DNA from: an uncultured Caulobacterales bacterium
GTDB lineage: Bacteria; Pseudomonadota; Alphaproteobacteria; Caulobacterales; Caulobacteraceae
Direction: 5' to 3'
DNA: 64,000 nt
Assembly: GCA_903837135.1 (NCBI GenBank)
Contig: CAILTK010000097.1
Coordinates: forward strand, 30,980-94,979
Below the pieces are notes generated by a model, which had not been told where the DNA came from, did not search any database, and worked only from the letters and a program-made list of their open reading frames with translations. The translations under genes were made by a program, and so were the position numbers. Of the stretch, positions 62,501-64,000 are shown in pieces; the stretch's first letter is position 1, and every line of letters begins with the position of its first letter.

Positions 62501-63695
62501 GGACGTGAACCCCACTTCGGTCGCCGTCGGGGCCTCGCCGGCGCGAAGCGCCGACGTGCTGCAGGTGGCCTCCGCCTCCGGCTCCACCGCCATCGTGCTC
62601 AACGATGTCGGGGGCGCGCCCACCCTGGGCGCTCCGATTCGGCTGGTGACGGCGGGGACGTCCGCGCCGGGCGCCTTCACCCTGGCCACGCCCGCCCCCC
62701 CGGGATTCATCGTTTATCAACTGGCCAGCGACGGCCCCAACATCGATCTGGTCACCGCGCCGGCCGCCGCCGCGTTCGAGACCGTGAAGGCGCCGGCGGA
62801 GGCGGGACGCTTCTGGCGACGTTCGGGCGATCTATGGGCCGACCAGATGCGCCTGCCGCGCGGCGCGGGCGCGGTGAACGTGTGGGGACAGGCGGCCACC
62901 GCGAACGATCGCACCCGCTCGAGCCTTTCCTACACGCCCCCGGGCGGAACCTTCGCCCCCCTCGCCGTCGACCTTGGCGTTCGCGACCGCTGGACCGGCG
63001 GGCAGGTGGGAATCGACCTGCTCAAGCAGGGCTGGCTGATCGGCCTGACCGCAGGCTATGGCGACCAGACCAGCCGCTTCCGCTCGAACGCCGACGAGCT
63101 GGAGCTCGAAGGCAGCAATATCGGCCTCTATGCCGCCACCACGCTGGGCCCGGTGTTCGTCAACGGGCTGTTGAAATACGACGATTACAGGGTCCGCTTC
63201 GGCTTGGCCTCCGCCAGCTTCTCCACCGGCACGCGGGGCAAGACCCTGGGCGCCGAGGTCCAGGCGGGGCTGCACCTGACGGCGGGGTCGGCCTATCTGG
63301 AGCCGGTGGTCTCGGTCTCGCACAGCCAGACCAAACTCGACGGCTTCGACCGGCCCGACGCCGCCATCCTCGTCAACTATCCCCACGCCGACAGCAATTA
63401 CGCGTCGTTGGGCGTGCGCGCGGGCTATACCTATCGGGCGGGCGGCTACAGAGTGGGCCCCTATGCGGGCCTGTACGCCGAGAGCGAGTTCGATGGACGG
63501 AGCCGGGCCGATGTGGCGCTGGGGGGCGTGGAGGTGGATATGGCCGACCCGACGCCGCACGGGCGCGGACGGGCCGAACTTGGCGTGGTGGCGCAGACCG
63601 ACCACGGCCTTGCCGGCTTCATCAAGCTCGACGATGGGTTCGGCCGGACCCAGTCCGGCCTCGACGCCCGCCTCGGACTGAGCTGGCGGTGGTAG
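59517..63695 (+). CDS. Large autotransporter (type V secretion) with beta-helical passenger
   Basis: 1392 residues. Signal peptide ends near ARA-ANEC. The passenger (about 36-1090) is a long Gly/Ser/Thr/Asn/Val-rich beta-solenoid with many repeated rungs (NNTGAVNV, NNAGVLNL type). I see no protease, lipase or RGD-like catalytic motif. The C-terminal barrel (about 1100-1392) begins FWRRSGDLWADQMRLP and contains VNVWGQA, GYGDQTSRFRS and the closing DARLGLSWRW with a terminal aromatic residue, as required for Bam recognition. Only two or three cysteines occur, near the N-terminus. It is probably an adhesin or surface-coat protein. It stands alone, with mmsA converging on it. Confidence 0.92.
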   Translation: MLRSQRLSGCSALAFGAAPATALLLMGAPSVARAANECGPVNTATNPHSVTCTSAGNFYQAGITYNDQTQPTPGDLQVTLASGANVSSNLRQGVTVVGSANHLAALNLAAGSSVNLATSALQVTASGAGSASIDNFGLVTSSTAAATALADPAGSASVRNEAGATMTAFSGVNPVGISATGGTVNVFNAGTLSSVGGAGTAESDSVTGVVALSTSTAGGATIGNTGSVTEGGGAISNLGLSIGAGSLGASSITNAGTLTVNAGQSRSSGATGLTSAISIAGGSSASVVDGSGVAQGSTIANNSFSGAVTGINVAGVSGPVTVTNLGSTLSVMSNNGLAQGVAIGAGSSATVRFADAKSGSAILSSDVAVTSQLSSATGVSVLNTTGPASISFTGASLSVRAAATATGVSVTANQDVNLSTAIDGVTGARATMSVVGASNGTFSATGVNVSAPAHNVNIAIGDDFTVAGNNTAGNTAGISVGPTASTLISFSPSAAVTVSGASATGIALVGNGGAATVHLPTLMTVTGGGSGTGVSFQENGVLSGSAPVLIDGGGLTVNTTLASPTTLTQTTGVSIARRDVGAPTTVNVGPLNISTNSTVVGSNTSGVVATVRGAATVTTGAITLTGTGGAGVSVNVEGADGSININASSITANSKGLGQFIGVSAGYSRQLGESPPTGDITVNVGRINITAGNGIGVAAANSTTNGAVTVTDSDMSFTGTSGDSVGVLASTTLGALTVNNTGLIQIAGTGTGISATSSGTVVINSNAVSSGFGGGAISVTAPNVLVNSFNATVTGAVTNAIVVNGLTPSPSTTNTATVNIAAGGAAISQSGIGVLLNVSGVSTLNLGAGAAISGGGVGVLSQGAGTTTINLAGVVGSRTGSAAIQTTGHTLGVINNTSGVINGFLDLNDTTDTVNNAGVWNATGASNFHTGTSVVNNTGAVNVAPAAATATTVSFGGLTSLNNAGVLNLAQGHTGDVLNASSAAYVGSGGAKLVLDVNPTSVAVGASPARSADVLQVASASGSTAIVLNDVGGAPTLGAPIRLVTAGTSAPGAFTLATPAPPGFIVYQLASDGPNIDLVTAPAAAAFETVKAPAEAGRFWRRSGDLWADQMRLPRGAGAVNVWGQAATANDRTRSSLSYTPPGGTFAPLAVDLGVRDRWTGGQVGIDLLKQGWLIGLTAGYGDQTSRFRSNADELELEGSNIGLYAATTLGPVFVNGLLKYDDYRVRFGLASASFSTGTRGKTLGAEVQAGLHLTAGSAYLEPVVSVSHSQTKLDGFDRPDAAILVNYPHADSNYASLGVRAGYTYRAGGYRVGPYAGLYAESEFDGRSRADVALGGVEVDMADPTPHGRGRAELGVVAQTDHGLAGFIKLDDGFGRTQSGLDARLGLSWRW

Positions 63696-63775
63696 GCTTC
63701 GCGTAGGCGGGCGCACCTCACAGCCATGGCGCGCTGAAGCGAGAAGGCGTGGACGCGAGGCCGACGGGTCCTGCC

Positions 63776-64000
63776 CTACGTCATCGTCGGGATGACGAAG
63801 CTGGAATCGGCGTGGCCCTCGAGGGCGGTGTCGGGCCAGCGGGCGGTGACGGTCTTGAGCTTGGTCCAGAACTTGACCCCCTCCATGCCGTGCTGGTTGG
63901 TGTCGCCGAAGGCCGAGCGCTTCCAGCCGCCGAAGGTGTGGTAGGCCACCGGCACCGGGATCGGCACGTTGATCCCCACCATCCCCACCTCGACCCTGGC
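63776..64000 (-). CDS. mmsA: Methylmalonate-semialdehyde dehydrogenase (CoA-acylating), C-terminal part
   Basis: The last 74 residues are visible. VGMVGINVPIPVPVAYHTFG and GGWKRSAFGDTNQHGMEGVK are diagnostic of MmsA, an aldehyde dehydrogenase that oxidises methylmalonate semialdehyde to propionyl-CoA in valine and inositol breakdown. The sequence ends ADSSFVIPTMT. The start lies beyond the window. Convergent with the autotransporter gene, 80 bp apart. Confidence 0.9.
   Translation of the reverse strand, partial: ARVEVGMVGINVPIPVPVAYHTFGGWKRSAFGDTNQHGMEGVKFWTKLKTVTARWPDTALEGHADSSFVIPTMT

Overview
The window is about 64 kb of GC-rich chromosomal DNA from an alphaproteobacterium. I infer a Caulobacteraceae-like organism (Caulobacter/Phenylobacterium type). 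The reasons are the very high GC with many long antisense shadow ORFs, a GAAC-N7-GAAC (GTTC-N7-GTTC) LexA box on an imuA-imuB-dnaE2 cassette, a Caulobacter-style TTGACG/CTAATCT promoter, a small SRP RNA upstream of dnaX, and a CYP153-like P450. The species cannot be fixed from the sequence alone. There are about 50 protein genes and one RNA gene. I see no tRNA, rRNA, CRISPR array, transposase or prophage.

Layout. (1) 0-10.9 kb is mostly housekeeping: ybaB (cut by the window edge), dnaX, SRP RNA, a NylB-like serine hydrolase, a SleB-like wall hydrolase, NudC, a GNAT, an orphan P-loop ATPase, a thiolase, a tandem pair of class A acid phosphatases (one frameshifted), and a small secreted protein. 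(2) 11-24.5 kb is a Wzx/Wzy-type exopolysaccharide locus: polymerase/ligase, a polysaccharide co-polymerase fused to a tyrosine autokinase, a TolC-family outer-membrane channel, five glycosyltransferases (one GumK-like) and a flippase. No priming transferase and no Wza/OPX protein is visible. (3) 24.5-27.1 kb is rlmN, a DUF350 membrane protein and an anchored trypsin-like protease, in a tight operon. (4) 27.2-32.8 kb is the SOS mutagenesis cassette imuA-imuB-dnaE2, with the LexA box almost touching the imuA start. (5) 32.9-46.6 kb is metabolic and accessory: acyltransferase, LLM oxidoreductase, M13 peptidase, CYP153-like P450, WYL regulator/GST pair, TonB receptor, VOC protein, Tat-exported tyrosinase and a secreted phosphodiesterase. 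(6) 46.6-53.3 kb has kdgK-eda (end of the Entner-Doudoroff branch for 2-keto-3-deoxygluconate) opposite an unknown ThuA-like gene, then a HisKA_2 sensor kinase, a TraB/GumN protein and a CocE-type hydrolase. (7) 53.4-59.3 kb has modABC for molybdate, then the divergent glmS/glmM pair for UDP-GlcNAc synthesis. (8) 59.5-63.7 kb is a large autotransporter, followed by the 3' end of mmsA.

The noncoding layer is the most unusual part. Three copies of a ~43-bp palindromic repeat each begin exactly at the TAG stop codon of a gene. Two ~120-bp composite inverted repeats flank modBC. Several clean palindromes sit in promoter regions (thiolase, tyrosinase, glmS/glmM, P450, WYL/GST). The strongest gene-level oddities are the TolC-type channel inside the polysaccharide locus and the one-base frameshift that fuses two acid phosphatase reading frames.
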